Source: Pyrocephalus nanus
Taxonomy: Eukaryota; Chordata; Aves; Passeriformes; Tyrannidae
Length of the DNA: 64,000 bases
Reading direction: 5' to 3'
NCBI GenBank assembly: GCA_038380795.1
Contig: CM076276.1
Location: 11,050,001 to 11,114,000 of the forward strand
Shown: one piece after another, positions 20,111 to 32,700 of the stretch
How positions within the stretch are numbered: the first letter of the stretch is position 1
Layout of the letters: each line of letters opens with the position of its first letter
Position numbers and translations under genes: made by a program
The notes under the pieces: generated by a model
Told to the model about the DNA's origin: nothing
What the model saw: only the letters and a program-made list of their open reading frames with translations
Database searches by the model: none

Positions 20111-22990
20111 AGCTGTTACAAATTTGGAGCATTTTCTATATGGGGAACATCTGGTTCCTAAGGAAACAAAGTGTTATTTTACTGATGGCTGCAGGAGAAT
20201 GTCTGGGTTTAATCCACCTGTGAGGACTGATTATTTTTTAAACTTCATACCAACACACAGGAGGTGGATGCTTCCTGAATTCCATGGCATGGCTCTGGCC
20301 TCAGCACTGCCAGAATTGGCTTTCATTTCCTAAGTTCTTCAGATTACAAAACGTTTCTCTCTTCCTTGCTAAATTTCTACAGGACCTGAAGGAGCTGGCA
20401 TGGTTCCTTCTTTCACTGAGTGATCCCAAATTCCCCTCTGAGACAAGGAAAACCTCAACAGAAGCAGTTGGAAACTGTGAACAGAGTGTTTTCAGTTTTG
20501 CATCACTGGGCAGGCTGCTGGGGCAGTGCCATGTTGAAGGTGAATTCCTTCTCACACTGAAGGCTTGCTGTTCTTTGTAGAGTGATTGACTTCATCTGAA
20601 GATGCTAAAGGTTCTACACATGAAACAGTTTTCTGTAGTTTTCTGACAAACTCCATGCTGCCCTTCTTCTGGCAGTGAGATTATTTGCAGTAAGAGTTTC
20701 TGGAGCTTTGGGTGCTTTTATTTTTACGTTCTGAAGTGATGATGTGTCTGCAGCAAAAAGGCAGAAAGAGCTTATTTCTGAGCAGGTTCAGGTGTGTACA
20801 TGAGTGGTTTGAGATATATCAGTTATTTGGAAAGGTCTGAAGGTGACACATAACTGCGAAACTGTTCTCATCTTGGATTTTGTCAGGTCATCACTGCGTT
20901 CAAGCTTGGCTCTCATCCTTTGCTACAGCTACAAAGTGAAGAGGGGACATGTATTGTGAGCATAGAACTGTAGAAAGGTCCTTCCTGGGTGCATTTGTTG
21001 TTTAAAATGAACAGAGGTGGGTTTGTGTGTTTTGGTCCCCCCCTCTACCCCCCCTATTTTTTTTTGTTTGGGTTTTTTGTGGGTTTGCTTTTTTTTTTTT
21101 TTTGAGGGTGAGTTCGAATCTGTACAGAACCCTTCTAGTTTTCCTGAGGCTGACAGATATTGCTGGGGAAGGTTCCCTTGGATGGTTTAGCCCAGTTGGA
21201 AATGCCATCCACAAACCACAAAGGCGAAGCTAAATTTGGCCTAGTTCTTTCTCACATCCAAGGAAACACCCTTATTCTTGGTGGGAAGCCAGGAAGAAAA
21301 GCTCAAAGAAGCAGTGGATAAGAGTGTAATTAGAAAGTCCAGAGCAAATATGGATGGGGTTGCCCAGCACCACTCAGAAATTGGAAACACAGTGTATCTA
21401 CAGCTGGAGAGCAACGTGACCCATCCTGGGCAAGGCTCTGGAACTGGTGAACAAAGGGCTCTCCTGGAAGATCTTCCACTGAGACAGGTCCCCTGGGCTC
21501 TTTTTGCTGTGTAGTGGCCACTTCTGCCATGGCTATAATGTGGGTTGTTTGCTGGTTGAAGCCTCTTCCTGAAGGAAACGGGGACAAACCCTGTTTCTCC
21601 TTGTGGTGCTGCCCTGTTGGAGTGCTTGAAATGCATCACGGAAAAGCATAACTCTTTTTTATGCTTGTGGTCACTTGCCTTGCTTTTATATGTGGCAAGT
21701 CTGGCAGTGTGGGATATAGTGCAGGGGGCCCCCAGTGTTGTCAGGGAATGTGTCTGAGTGAAGCATTTTATGGCTTAGCTCAATATATTTCCTAGCTGGA
21801 ATATTTCCACCAGCTTCCTTTGGCTCTGCCTGAGGCTCCAGCTTGTGGTTTCTGTATTTTTCTTCCCCTGAAGACTGTCTTCACTCGGAGAAAGGCAGGA
21901 GTGCAGGAAAGGATGCTGCTTTTATGCTTTCTGCATGTTTGAGATGAAAGTTCCTGCTGTTCCACTCTGCTCCATGTACAGATCTTTTCTAGGAGAGAAG
22001 TGGATGGGGCAGATTGCCTTTAGCACCAAGCTTAAGTGGATCCTGCTCAGCAGCTGCCACAAAATTTATTCCCAGGAAAGGAAATAGAGGTCTAATGCAA
22101 GCAAGCACACCTGAGCTAGCTGAACCTTCCTGGCACAGAGACACTGGCTGGGAAGATGTGGCAGGAGGGCTCCAGCAGGATGGATGCACCAGGTCAGCAT
22201 CTCGGCTCCCCAGTGGGTTCTTCTCCAGGTGCAGTCCCTGATCATGATCAGGAGTTCAGGTGGAGAACAAACCCTCTGTATCTCAGACGAGGCAAAGCCT
22301 CACATCTGAAAAAGCTGCAACCCGGCTAAGAGGATAAAGATGTCTTCCCTGTGCCAAAAAATTTGCTGTAGCTGATGGCTATGCTGACCTGTCTGGTTTT
22401 TCCCTGCCCAGCTGCCTCACACAGCATTGAAGCAGACATGGGGGCAAGCACCCACAAGGAGGATTGGTGTCACCTCTCCTGAATTTTGTAAGTCTAAATC
22501 TTGGTCTCATTCTCAAAGGTCTCCTTCCACCTGAAAAGTTTCTGTTGCAAAACAGATTTTAAGCAGTGTTTGCAATGGGGGTGCAGCAGCTGGCAGCCTC
22601 AGAAGCAGAGATGCTGCTGTATTGAGAAACAGGTCTCCAGTTTTATGCTTGATTGGGAAGCTTGAAAAAAAAAAAAAAACAAACATAAAAGGGATTATGA
22701 TGCTGTTTTTCAAGCCAAAAATGTGAGCAGTAATTCAGACATGAGGAAAGCTGTCATTGCCTGTGTCAGCTTAAGGAAACCGGCCAGAGAAAGGAAGTGC
22801 TGTGTGCTAAGGTAACCCAGGGAAGAGCCTTAGAGTGACTCTCGGGCATCTGCCAGGTCAAGAAAAGCCACCAACTGACTTCCAGAGGCCTTGGATGGAG
22901 TCCAGAGTTAGAGCAGTGTCTGATCCCTAAGCTCCTGGGTGGTTGAGGAGGGCTTTGTGATTTAGGATGGCCTTTGCAATTTGAAGTGTT
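20111..22990. other. Intergenic, no gene seen
   Basis: Mid-GC DNA with T/G-rich low-complexity sequence at about 21040-21105 and an A15 run at about 22664-22679. A 78-codon plus-strand frame (21278-21514) has a mixed, protein-like composition but no known homologue or splice context, so it is not called. Confidence 0.55.
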
Positions 22991-23350
22991 GGCATCCAGT
23001 GGTAAATGTACTTTAGCCAGATGATGCATTTCTTATTTCAGTTTCTTATTTCAATTATAAATACTGGCTCAATACCACCATTATTAAACTGAAGCCTTTA
23101 AAATTCAAAGGCAAAAAAGTTTCCAAAAGTGAATTAATTGATCTGTCACTCCCACAGGCTGAGAGTCCAACTCATCAGTCCAAAGTCAAAAGGAAGAATA
23201 AGCTGAATTTCTGGATCTGTATCTCCAAATGCATGATAACAACAACTGCCTAATTCCATTTAAGGAGCAGCTATAGAAAATAAGGGTTGATTTTTGATGA
23301 GAAGTTAATGGGACCTACTTGGATTATACTGAAGGAAAATGGGACTGAGA
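22991..23350. promoter_or_regulatory. AT-rich stretch, weak enhancer candidate
   Basis: AT-rich unique DNA with GAATTAATTGATC near 23131 and a 13-bp tandem duplication of TTTCTTATTTCA (23029-23040 and 23042-23053). No coding signal. Regulatory function is only a possibility. Confidence 0.3.
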
Positions 23351-24730
23351 AGACAGAAACATGAGGTTTGGGAGACAGAACTGGTAGATAAACTCATATT
23401 GGATTTGTGCTTCTTTCTGTTTAAGAAATGTGGTCCTTACCATGCCACTGGTTTTTAAGCAAAGCTCTCCATTGATTTCAGAAGGGTATCCTGCCCAAAA
23501 ATCAATGGCAGGAGATGCCCCTATGTATTTACCTACTCTGATTTGGTTATTGACTTTTAGTAACTTTACGGATACTAACAAGGCAAAATGCCAGGACGGC
23601 ATTGCTGAAAATTTAAGTCAGGAATTCCCCGGGAAAGCTCATGCGGCACTGCCTAAATACCTCATTTTCCAGAAACCACCCCCCAAAATGCAAATTGTCC
23701 TGCTCTCAGGGTGAACATGTACATTTTTTTTTTCCCTGAGTGATCACCTATCCATCAGAAAATTGGGAGTGGGAGGGGTGCAGGGCAGGCTGATTCTGCA
23801 AAGCTGCCTGCTAAAGCCCTGATTACTGTTATCAAGCAAAGAAGCAGTCCAGTTTAAGCTGCTAAGGTTTCTGACGAGCAACAGGTTATAATGAAGGAAG
23901 GCAGAGGAACGCGCGAATGAGCGACTACAGACTCTGGTAAAGAGCGGATTACACTGAAGGTACGTTCCAGGGAAGAGACTGCACATTTCAGAGCAAGGCA
24001 GCAAATGGGCTTAAAAATAATCTGAATTTTTTTTTTTTTTTCCCTCCCAATCCAACAAAGATAGAGAATGTAAGATGCTTGTGGAGGGCAGGTCAGCACA
24101 TCAAACAGGCTCTGCTCGCACTGCTGGGAGCAGTGAGGGAAGGATCCTGCCTGCCTGGGGTAAGTCACTGAGGCTAAAACGTGTGCTCTTGTTAAGCTGG
24201 TCCTGGTGGCATGTGGGTGTTCGGCTGTGTATCTGCCCAGCATCTCCCCCAGGCACATGGTAGTTGCCTCCTCCTGGGCCTCACCGCATTTTCTGGTTGC
24301 AGTGGGTGTTGTCTCAGCAGTGCTCCGGTCATTTCAAGTCCATGAACAAGCCAAAGGAAGATGTCTTGGATGCCCTTCTCCCTTTTAGAATTTGCTGTGA
24401 GGAAAAGCTAAAGCTGAGATTTGTAACACAGTGTGTGCTTGGTGGTGTAACTGCCCATGGGAGGGCTCTTTCCCTGGGATAAGTGCACGGCTGCTTCCCC
24501 TGCAGCAGTTGAATAAGCCACCTTGACTCCACTGTAAGGCAAAATTGGATGCATGAGTATGGGGTGGGATTGCCACAGTTGCAGTCCAAATCCCATTTTA
24601 GCTGGAGGTATCTTTTCTAACAGCTACAATCTAGGAGTCAGTTTTGTTTATGGCAAAGAGAAAAGCCTCAAAATAGTTCAAAATCCAGGAGAAAGGCTGA
24701 TTTTTGCTCTTCTTACACCATGAGGGTGAT
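23351..24730. other. Intergenic, no gene seen
   Basis: Mid-GC DNA with T runs at about 23723 and 24029-24042. Overlapping short frames on both strands are not recognisable. Confidence 0.55.
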
Positions 24731-24734
24731 TGTA

Positions 24735-25062
24735 GCAACGTCAAGATACACCCTTTACTAGCCAGAGATAAGGCAGTGCCCTTTGCTGTCTGAAGATTGT
24801 GCAGGGTTTGTGTTCTTGTCAGACAGAGGAGGGATGCAGCATTCCTCTTTCCACCGAGCCTTTGAGCAGGCACTGATACATTTATAAATGGCATGTGATA
24901 AGCTCTAAAAATGCCACTTTGAAATTGAACCCAGAGAAGTGTGAACCGTCTCAAACAAAAGTGATTCACCTTGGTCACTTGACAAGTGCAGAAGGAATTT
25001 CTGACAACGGGAAAGAAAACCGAGGCAACGCCAACCTGCTGGGCTCCCCAAAAGCCTCTGGC
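24735..25062 (+). pseudogene. Ty3/gypsy-like reverse transcriptase relic (frameshifted, internally deleted)
   Basis: Two collinear peptides from different plus-strand frames match successive conserved parts of a Ty3/gypsy reverse transcriptase. From 24831 the frame reads GMQHSSFHRAFEQAL, the counterpart of the family's FGL.NAPATFQR..E..L block. From 24919 another frame reads LKLNPEKCE and then KVIHLGHLTSAEGIS up to 25002, the counterpart of the LKLNP.KC......V.FLGH.VSAEGI block. The section between them, which in the family holds the YxDD catalytic motif and about 40 residues, is reduced to roughly 40 bases and carries stops and a frameshift, so the enzyme is dead. A weaker upstream similarity (ED..GF.F) may begin near 24735. 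Downstream, the LANYYRRF-like start of the connection domain is not seen. No flanking LTRs, gag or integrase were found. Alternatives are a class I endogenous retrovirus, or chance for the shorter first peptide. Confidence 0.65.
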
Positions 25063-26250
25063 GGGGGTGGAGCTCTCCTGATCCCCACTGTCCCCTCAGA
25101 ATCCTTGCTCCTGCCTTGGCTGTTTCCCTCTCTAATGGGGAGGACAGCTCTGAGCAGGTAGCAGAGCTCAGGATTCAGCAGCAGAGTCCAGAGCAAGGCA
25201 GGGATCCCACAGCCAGCCCTGCAGCCGTGACTTGCTCAGCTCTGCCGGGTATTGATCCCCCACACTGGGCATCCCTGTGCTGCACACTCCTTGCTTGTCT
25301 CAGGGAGCAGGTGAGAAGTGCCCTGCACACAAACTGTCACAGGCACATTGAACGCAGCTTCCTCATGAATTGGACGAAGTTCCAGCTCTGCTGCGACTCC
25401 GGTTATTGCTGGTATCGAGTACGGGCTGTGGCAGCCTCGAGAACCGGTGTTTATAATACCCTCCATGCACGGTGTCACCCTTCTGGAAAGAGGCTCATCA
25501 GAACATGGCATGTCAGTTGTCACTTCACTGGGAACAGGTGAAACCCTATTATCAGTACACTGTCTGCAGACTTCTGCTGCATCAGAAAACAGCTCGTTGT
25601 TGCAGTGTGTACAAAGGTGTCACTGGTTTCTGTTGAACTATGCACGGGTTGTTCATGCGGTGGGGGAGCTGCGTGGGGAGCACAAAATGTAGGACCAACG
25701 GGTGAGGCAGCAGCCTGTGGCTTTGCTGGGAGCATCTTATGTTCGTGGGGGGACAGGCAGCAAAGAGCTGAGGGGAATGGGACAATTTCCTAAAGACTAG
25801 GATCTTATTTGCCTCTTTTGTGCCATATCAGGGTGGCTGAGGGTAGCCAGAGACATCCCAATATGCTGCTCTCTGGGGTTGTGGTGATGCTACTGAGAGC
25901 AGGGTTTGACCTGTGCCACACAAGGAGAAGCACAGTCTGAGGTCTGAGACTTGCTGGACCATTACTCGTGCTGACCCTTACAGCAACATCTCAGTCCAGT
26001 GCTGGAACCAAATTCTTCACTCCAAGAGTAGCAGCCTGGAGTCTGCAGAAGGCATCACTTTGTGTAGCTAAGTCCTCCAGAATTCTGCATCCCACCCTCT
26101 GCAGACGTTCTCCTTCCCGTCTCCTCCGCTTCTCCCCCAGCACCACTCTGCTAATTTCTCGAGTGGGATACACTAATCCCATATTTCTCTGATAGTTACT
26201 TCCTCCAAAGCTGTCTCAGAAACCCAGGTGCCAGCCCCCCCTTCTCCTTC
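25063..26250. other. Intergenic, no gene seen
   Basis: Mid-GC DNA after the reverse-transcriptase relic. A 141-codon plus-strand frame (25116-25541) was checked for integrase or RNase H motifs and shows none. Confidence 0.55.
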
Positions 26251-26720
26251 CCCTGGCCAGGGAAAAGAGATGGCGAACGGCTTTCTCTTGATTGTGTCGA
26301 TGGGAGATGATTTTCAAGGTGAAATTTCTAGTTCAGTTGAGTCACTTTCATTCAAGGCGATGAGCAAAATGTCACCCCCACACTGAACCACACTCAATGT
26401 GCTGTTCTCCTATTGCATTTAAATTTACTCCACTTTTCCTTTCTGACACCTGTTTAAATCAATATCTTCCTCTCCAGGTCGTGGGCAGAATGTGCCTGGT
26501 CTCTCCGCACAGCGCTTCTCAAATCCACTAAAATCAACACAATAATTGAAATATTTTCAAGCTGATTACACCGCTGCCTGAGGCTAGGCTGGTTGCTAAG
26601 GGTAAGCTCCCTGGTTGCTAGGGGGAGTAAATCATCTTGCATTATTTGATTTTTGTTATAGATATGAAACCGCTACTCCCTCGATTAAATGTCTCTCAGT
26701 CTAACACCTATGGGACCTGG
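26251..26720. promoter_or_regulatory. Candidate enhancer with tandem RFX half-sites and AP-1 site
   Basis: AT-rich, even-complexity DNA. CTGGTTGCTA occurs twice in direct orientation, at 26589-26598 and 26611-26620 (22 bp apart, about two helical turns). Each copy contains the GTTGCTA half of an RFX X-box. A TGAGTCA AP-1/NRL-type site lies at 26338-26344. Other visible words are CAATAATTGAAATATTTTCAAG near 26541 in part and TTGCATTATTTGATT near 26637. No frame longer than about 60 codons exists. Function is inferred from motif content. Confidence 0.5.
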
Positions 26721-27020
26721 GGAAAGAGAAAAGAAAAGCAGCAACCTTGACCCTGTCAAATAAATATCTCTAACTTTTCCTGTCCTCCGGCTTCCAAACC
26801 AAACCTGTCTACTGATTTTTTTTTATTATTATTTTTTTTTATTTTATTTTTTTTTAACCTGACTTTAAATAACAAAGCTGTGGGGACAAGCAGATGAAGA
26901 GAGGAAGAACTGTCTGTTCCATTAAAGGATCTCTCAGCTTGGCTAAACACTCTCTATTTACTCCAAACACAGCATGATGGGGAGCTACAAGGATCTAATA
27001 GCCTTGAAGATGTAGAATTG
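26721..27020. other. T-rich low-complexity stretch, no gene seen
   Basis: Contains a T/A-rich simple tract at about 26815-26857 (TTTTATTATTATTTT-type), then unremarkable AT-leaning DNA. Confidence 0.6.
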
Positions 27021-28380
27021 CACCAATTACAGTTCCTATTCAGCCCACGGCTCATGAGACATCAGCTGAAATCGCAGGGCCAAATCCTGCTCCTAGGTCT
27101 GCACAGTGCAAATCTGGGGCATCTCTGTGGCAGAGAAGGATTTCCCCAAATTTTCTGTGGTTGCACAGGAGCAGAGTCCCGTTGGACACTACAGAGGTGA
27201 GGTGTCCAGGAGTCTGAATGCGTGCAGGTGCTTTGCTAAAGGAGCAGGAGCTTCCAATGCATTGTTAATAGGAAAGCAGTGTGTGGGGCATATCCCTGTG
27301 CCATGGACATTTCAAAGGGCCTGGTTTTGTTATTCTCTTAGTGCAACCAGCTCCTGGGTGAGGGTATTATCACTGTAGGGTCTCCTCCAAATCGCTTAGA
27401 ACTTAATGTGACCCAGTAAATCTGCAGCAACCCACTGGCAGGGCCAGAGGTACAGGAGCCTCTTCTGCCATGTGGGCTGGAAACAACCAGCAGCTCAGGG
27501 TGTTTCTGGAACACAAGATACAGAGGGGAGGTGACCTGGTATAAAGTCTTTTTCCACCCCTCAAAACTCCTGTTAATCCTCACCACAGTACTTGGCCTAC
27601 CCAGCACTGCCCAAAATCATCCCTCTCAAGTGAGAAAACTGAGCTACAAAAATTCTAGTGAAGCAATTTGCCTCAGGTTGTGCAACTAGTCCAAGTCCCA
27701 TCCTGACACCTTTTCTCCCCAGATGCTGTGGCATCACCTGGAGAGGCACATGCTGTGGATAACGTCTTTGCAGCAGGCCACATCCTTCCCTCCCTGAACC
27801 TATTTCTCAAAGGGCAGGTGTAATCCACAATGGACAGGGAAAAGAGGAATGTAAATATTGTAAACCCTTTAGTGACGACTTTATGCAACAGCAACATCTC
27901 CTCCTCCATGCCACCTGGTCCCTCAGCTGGAAACAGGGAGGCAGATCCCATAGAGTAAGTGATGTCAAGAACTTCAAAAGCTGTTGAGGAAATAGGTATA
28001 AAGACAGAGGCATTAAAGTGCTCAATGTGGACCCTGGCAGATGAGAAGCTGGACATGAACAGCATTTTTAGCACAAATGAGCCAGGCCGAGCTGGGCTCA
28101 GCCCAACCTCAGCCCAGCCTAGCCTGTGTTCAACAGCACGTTCCACTCTGTTTCTCCATCTGAGCTATGCCAGTCACAGGGGTGCTTTTTGGGCTTATTG
28201 GTCAGCACATGTGGAAACATGCAGGGTACAGAGGAGAGGGGCCATCAGGAAAGCCTGGAGGACACACCTCTTTCAGCCTGGCTTTCTGCTCATGTCCTTG
28301 TTTCCCAAAGTTTGCAGGCAGGATCCCTCTGTGGGGCACCTGCACCTGTGCCACACATTCAGTGGGAAATGCCTGCAGCA
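27021..28380. other. Intergenic, no gene seen
   Basis: Mid-GC unique DNA. A 157-codon minus-strand frame (27673-28146) and 141-codon plus-strand frame (27959-28384) overlap on opposite strands without recognisable domains. A CAGCCC-rich imperfect repeat lies at about 28080-28122. Confidence 0.55.
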
Positions 28381-28940
28381 TTAAGAGCATCACAATCTAA
28401 ATGATTAATTGTTTAATATATTGCAAGCTGGTTACCCCTCCTGGATGTGCCATGTAACAAATGGAGTCGGCAGAGATCTCACAGTGGCGAGCTCCTTGTT
28501 TGATTTTTAGCCAGCCCGTGCCGATGGTGTGAGCTCACAACCACAGCCTGGTGCTGCCACCACCTCCTTGGGCAGCTGCCTCACTGGTCCTGGGCTTGAT
28601 GTGAGACTTGGAAGTGCTGCTGAAGGATGGGAGCCAACCAGTCCTTCAAATACAGGTGTATAACAGGGGTCAGGGCAGATGCTTAATTAAAGCTGTTATT
28701 TATTTTTATCTGATGGGTGAAGACTTGAAGTAAAGCCCAAAGTGGAAATGCTCTGCACCTGACATACAACAAACACACTTCGGGGATGCGATTTGGGGTT
28801 TCACTTACATATCTAACTTGCTTAAAATCCATATTAAGTATAATTTCTATTTCAATATCATACAGGTCACACTCTATGCTAAGGTTCCATTTATAAATAG
28901 TTTATAAAGATTAATAGATGTTTTAATCAATAACTAATCA
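28381..28940. other. Partly AT-rich spacer, weak regulatory candidate
   Basis: Short AT-rich patches occur at 28381-28440 (ATGATTAATTGTTTAATATATTG) in part and 28670-28940 (TAAAGATTAATAGATGTTTTAATCAATAAC) in part, separated by mid-GC DNA. There are several TAAT/ATCAAT cores. No coding or repeat signal is seen. Confidence 0.35.
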
Positions 28941-31900
28941 ATAGTTTAGTGACAGGAAAGCCCAGCAGTGGGAATTGCCCCAAGCACTGCAGGCTTTTTG
29001 CTCTGGTTTGGTGACGTTTGACCCTTGTTCTGGACTGGGACCAAGGACCAGCGCTGTCAATAGTGGTGGCAGCACTTCTGCCATCACTGGTGGTAGTGCC
29101 CTGTGGTCACAGAAGGTCTGGGCTGGGCTCTGAGTAACCCATACTGCTGCCAGGGATCTCACTGTGGAAGATAGTCCCAGTTCTTGTCCCCTGATCTCCT
29201 GAGAGGGAGCCAGCTTGGCTGCAGTACAGGGTCCAGCAACCCCATGGTCCCCGTGGGCCAAGGTCCTTTCTGAGGACCTCATCACCCACTGGAATTTCTG
29301 GGAGAGATCTGTATTCTGTACATAAGGAATGCATTTTGTTAGAACATAGTTATGATTTTTCAGAAGATTCTTCTGAGAAATAGTTCTGTATTTTTATAAT
29401 ACATCTTTTTTGTCATACACTTTAAGACTAGTGTCCACATGGGCATTAGAAGAAAAATGTAATTATCTCTTAAAAGAATACAGTCAATTTAAAGGAAGAC
29501 AAATATTAATGTTATATAAATTGATTGGTCAGAGGTTTCCAAAGCAGAGAGGTACATCCCTATTCCCCCTAAATATCAGGAGGAGTTGTGTGTCTAATTC
29601 CCCTATGAATCAAACTCCTTATATAAAGCTTCCAGAACAGACCCTGTAATTGAGTATTAAGTGACTTTTTCATGAGTTCTTTATGTATGATGATCCTGGT
29701 AATTCAACTGGTAATGCTTAAATGACAAAACAACCCCTCAGCAACTTGACCACTCTGGAAACCCAAGTGAAGCCATTTAGCAAAGCCCAGAGCCAATGTC
29801 TTTGCCTCCAAAACCTTCTCTGCACCTGAATTTTTGAAGAACTTTTCCATTTTTAATGGCCAGAAATATCTGCCTGCTAAACTTTAACTACAACTGTACC
29901 CAAAGCCCGTCTGTCTAGCAGCAGGTGGGCTAGTGAGAGTCACAGTCCTGCTGGGATACAGCCAGCTGTTCCCAGGAATGAATCTCAAGTAAATTAACAA
30001 ACACCACACAAACCTGTCAATTGAATCATTCTTGATTACTGTAAATGCTGGGCTACCCATTAAGGAGCTTCCTCCTCTGTGCAGAGGGAGTTCTTTATGT
30101 ACTGAGTGTGTAACTGGGGCGATGACACCCCATCCTCTGCATGGAGGGTCCCTTAGGACCCACAGGGGCAGCCAACTTGGACAATGAGTTTGAAGTGGTG
30201 GAGACATCCAAGGTGGTTTCCTCACATCTCTGAATGTTCTGTGGGCTTTCAAAGGGCTCATGAGCTATTTGGGTATAGATCAAAGCTTCTATTGTCCAGT
30301 ACCAGGTACATCTCCCCCTTTTTCCTTTTGGAGGTTTTTCCTTGGCAACTACATGGCTGCCAAGTGGATCAAAATCCAGGCCATTCCCACATGCACCAGC
30401 CATTTTCCACTTGGCAGGAGGACACTGAGGGGAGAGCATCACCTCCATGGAGATGAGGGAGCTGCAAACACGTTGTGTTGAAGGCAGGAGAGCTTCTGAT
30501 ACCAGATAACAGCAGTTTAGAGAGGCTTGTAGACATCATGTAATAATTGGGGCACCGGGTGAGAAGCAGAAGGCCTTGACTCAACATCTGTCCTTCCTAT
30601 GTTTGTTTTTGTACTTGAGCTTTGATGGTGCATTCAAACCTACTGCGTAAAATTATGGACCTCCTCTCGTGGGTGGAATGGCAGCCAAATCCCTGACTGC
30701 CAACAAAGCCATGGCAAAATTCAGCCGAGGTTTGTAGTGCAGCATTGCCTTGATCTCACGCAGCAGAGCACACTGGGGTAAACCAAGATCCTCCCCATGG
30801 AGGAAACATGCTGTTCCTTGCAGCACAGTAGATGCCTGAGCAGAGTGGGGAGCCTGTTCAGGGCTTGGGGCCACCCCTCACCTCCCCTCTGCAGGACCAG
30901 CTTTGCAGGATGGTTGTTGCCACACTGGTGGAAAAGGGTGAAGGCATCAGTGGGATGTGCCTGTGATATGTGCAAAGCTCTTGGTGCCTGTCCCCAGACA
31001 GTCTCCAAGCCTGATCCTTTTCTGGGTCTCCATAGGGAGTTTTGGTGCTGGTGCTGGTTCGTTCAGCTTTGGGCAGCCTAGGAATATGAGCTTGTCACAT
31101 CCCTAATTGACAGTTGAACCTCAGTTTGACTCCATGCAAGTCACCAGACCTTGATTCCATGCAAGTCACCAGACTTAGATCTGTCTTTTTTGCTTGTGTG
31201 AGAACACAGTCCAAACCATACCGGTGTCAGAACCAAAACAGCCCCAGTGACTTCAGGGAGAGCAGGATCCATCCCAAGATGGAGAATTTTGCTCGAGAGG
31301 GTGTGTGGGAGAGGGAGCATGGCCGTTACCTCATCAGTGGTAAATCTCTGTCGATCTGGATATTAGCACTGTGTTTCCCCAGCTGTGTCAGTGTATGTGT
31401 TTGTGTATACAGACTCAATTTATGTCATTTTGTAAGCAGGTAAGTGTTTGTGCCAGACTCCGTGCGATTTTGTGAGAAGCGTGCTTACATGTTTGGATAG
31501 ATTTAATAACAGCACGCATGTGTGCGTGTTTATATTTAGACAGGCTCCTGGGAAAGGCTCAGCACACAGGGAACAGCATTGGGATGCCCTGGCTGGGGAG
31601 GGTTTCTGGAGGCTTCCAGCTTGGTGTGGGTCACAACTAGGTCTACTCCTGCCTATGTGAGTGACATTCCTGACCCTGTGTCCCAGCCTTCTCGAGTGGC
31701 TGGTGATGGTCCCCATGCACGAAGGGAGAGGATTTTTGTGCATGGTTTTGGCACTGGAAGTGAGACACGTGCATATGCCATTTAATTGTGGTGGGTGCCT
31801 TGCGAAGATTTGCAAGATTTCCAGTGGGCAGATACAGGAGGACAGTGGTTATGGACCCATAACAGCATCCCTTTGTATCCTCCAAAATCCAGGATAGCAT

Positions 31901-32490
31901 GGACAATATGGCAATAAGTGCACAGATTAGTGTGTGCTAGCGATCCAAACAGCACCAACACGTGTGTGATTTTTATGCCCTTCCTGACTTGTTCCTGCAG
32001 TGTAAAGAATGCCCAAGGTGCATGGTGCTTCCCCACACATCCCAGTTTAACTGGTGCACGGGGCACTTCCCAGCACATCCCAGAACAGCCAAGGCACTAC
32101 TTACGGAGTCAAGCAAAACTCTGTCTCACCAAAAGAGTCACAGTCCGTGCACCATACACTGAGGCCCATTTGTGGCTGGAGACAGCAGAGGCTGTTTAAT
32201 GCCACACATGGTTTTACATCCTGCACTTTGCAGCAGGTGCGTTGCACTCACAGACACGTTTCCAGGACATACCTGTCTGTGTTTGAAATACCTGTGCTCA
32301 CTGCATGGCTTTTTGCATATGGTGGCCCAGCAGGTTTGTAAACTGGGCCTGCCATGGGATGGCCTCGAGGTGGGATGGTTTGGGGGCCTGGCAGGGTGTT
32401 TTTTGCGGCAGGGGTCTCAGCGCTCACTGTGCAGTTGCTGGGGATGCAGGCATCACACTCCCGAGCTCTGCCACCCTCTCGCTTGGCCAA
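28941..32490. other. Intergenic, no gene seen
   Basis: Mid-GC, unique DNA with an AT-leaning stretch at about 29330-29700. Numerous overlapping short frames near 31100-32500 are open because of composition; I recognise none. The only repeat seen is a 25-bp tandem duplication at 31131. Confidence 0.55.
31131..31180. repeat. 25-bp tandem duplication
   Basis: TCCATGCAAGTCACCAGAC occurs at 31131-31149 and again at 31156-31174, with the flanking TT(G)A also repeated. The period is 25 bp with two copies, probably a recent local duplication. Confidence 0.85.
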
Positions 32491-32700
32491 CGCCCTGACT
32501 TTTGTCCTGCCGTTTGACATCTGTGACTTTTAAGGCGACACATCCCCAGCACTGAGCCCTGCTCGGCCCTACCACCCCGGGCTGCCATCCAGCAGCATCT
32601 GCCAGCCCCGGCCCCGCCACCACCGCAGCCACCGCCGCTGGCACCCCCATCCCGCCGGCTCCCCGCCACCCGCCGCTCCTCCGTGCTGGCGGGCAGTGAG
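32491..32700. promoter_or_regulatory. GC-rich, CpG-containing segment
   Basis: Dominated by GCC/CCG/CAC triplet-like sequence (CCACCGCAGCCACCGCCG near 32620) with clustered CpG. It directly precedes an AT-rich conserved-looking element, as in the islands of the first 6.3 kb. Open frames across it read Ala/Gly/Pro-rich peptides and are not credible proteins. Confidence 0.4.

Noticed and set aside
21278..21514. 78-codon protein-like frame
   Set aside because: Composition is plausible, but there is no known family and no exon signals.
24919..25002. Reading this stretch as CR1 because of KVIHLGH, similar to the CR1 KVLHLGH motif
   Set aside because: The preceding LKLNPEKCE and following SAEGIS, together with the upstream FHRAFEQAL block, fit a Ty3/gypsy-type reverse transcriptase better. 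CR1 is kept only as an alternative.
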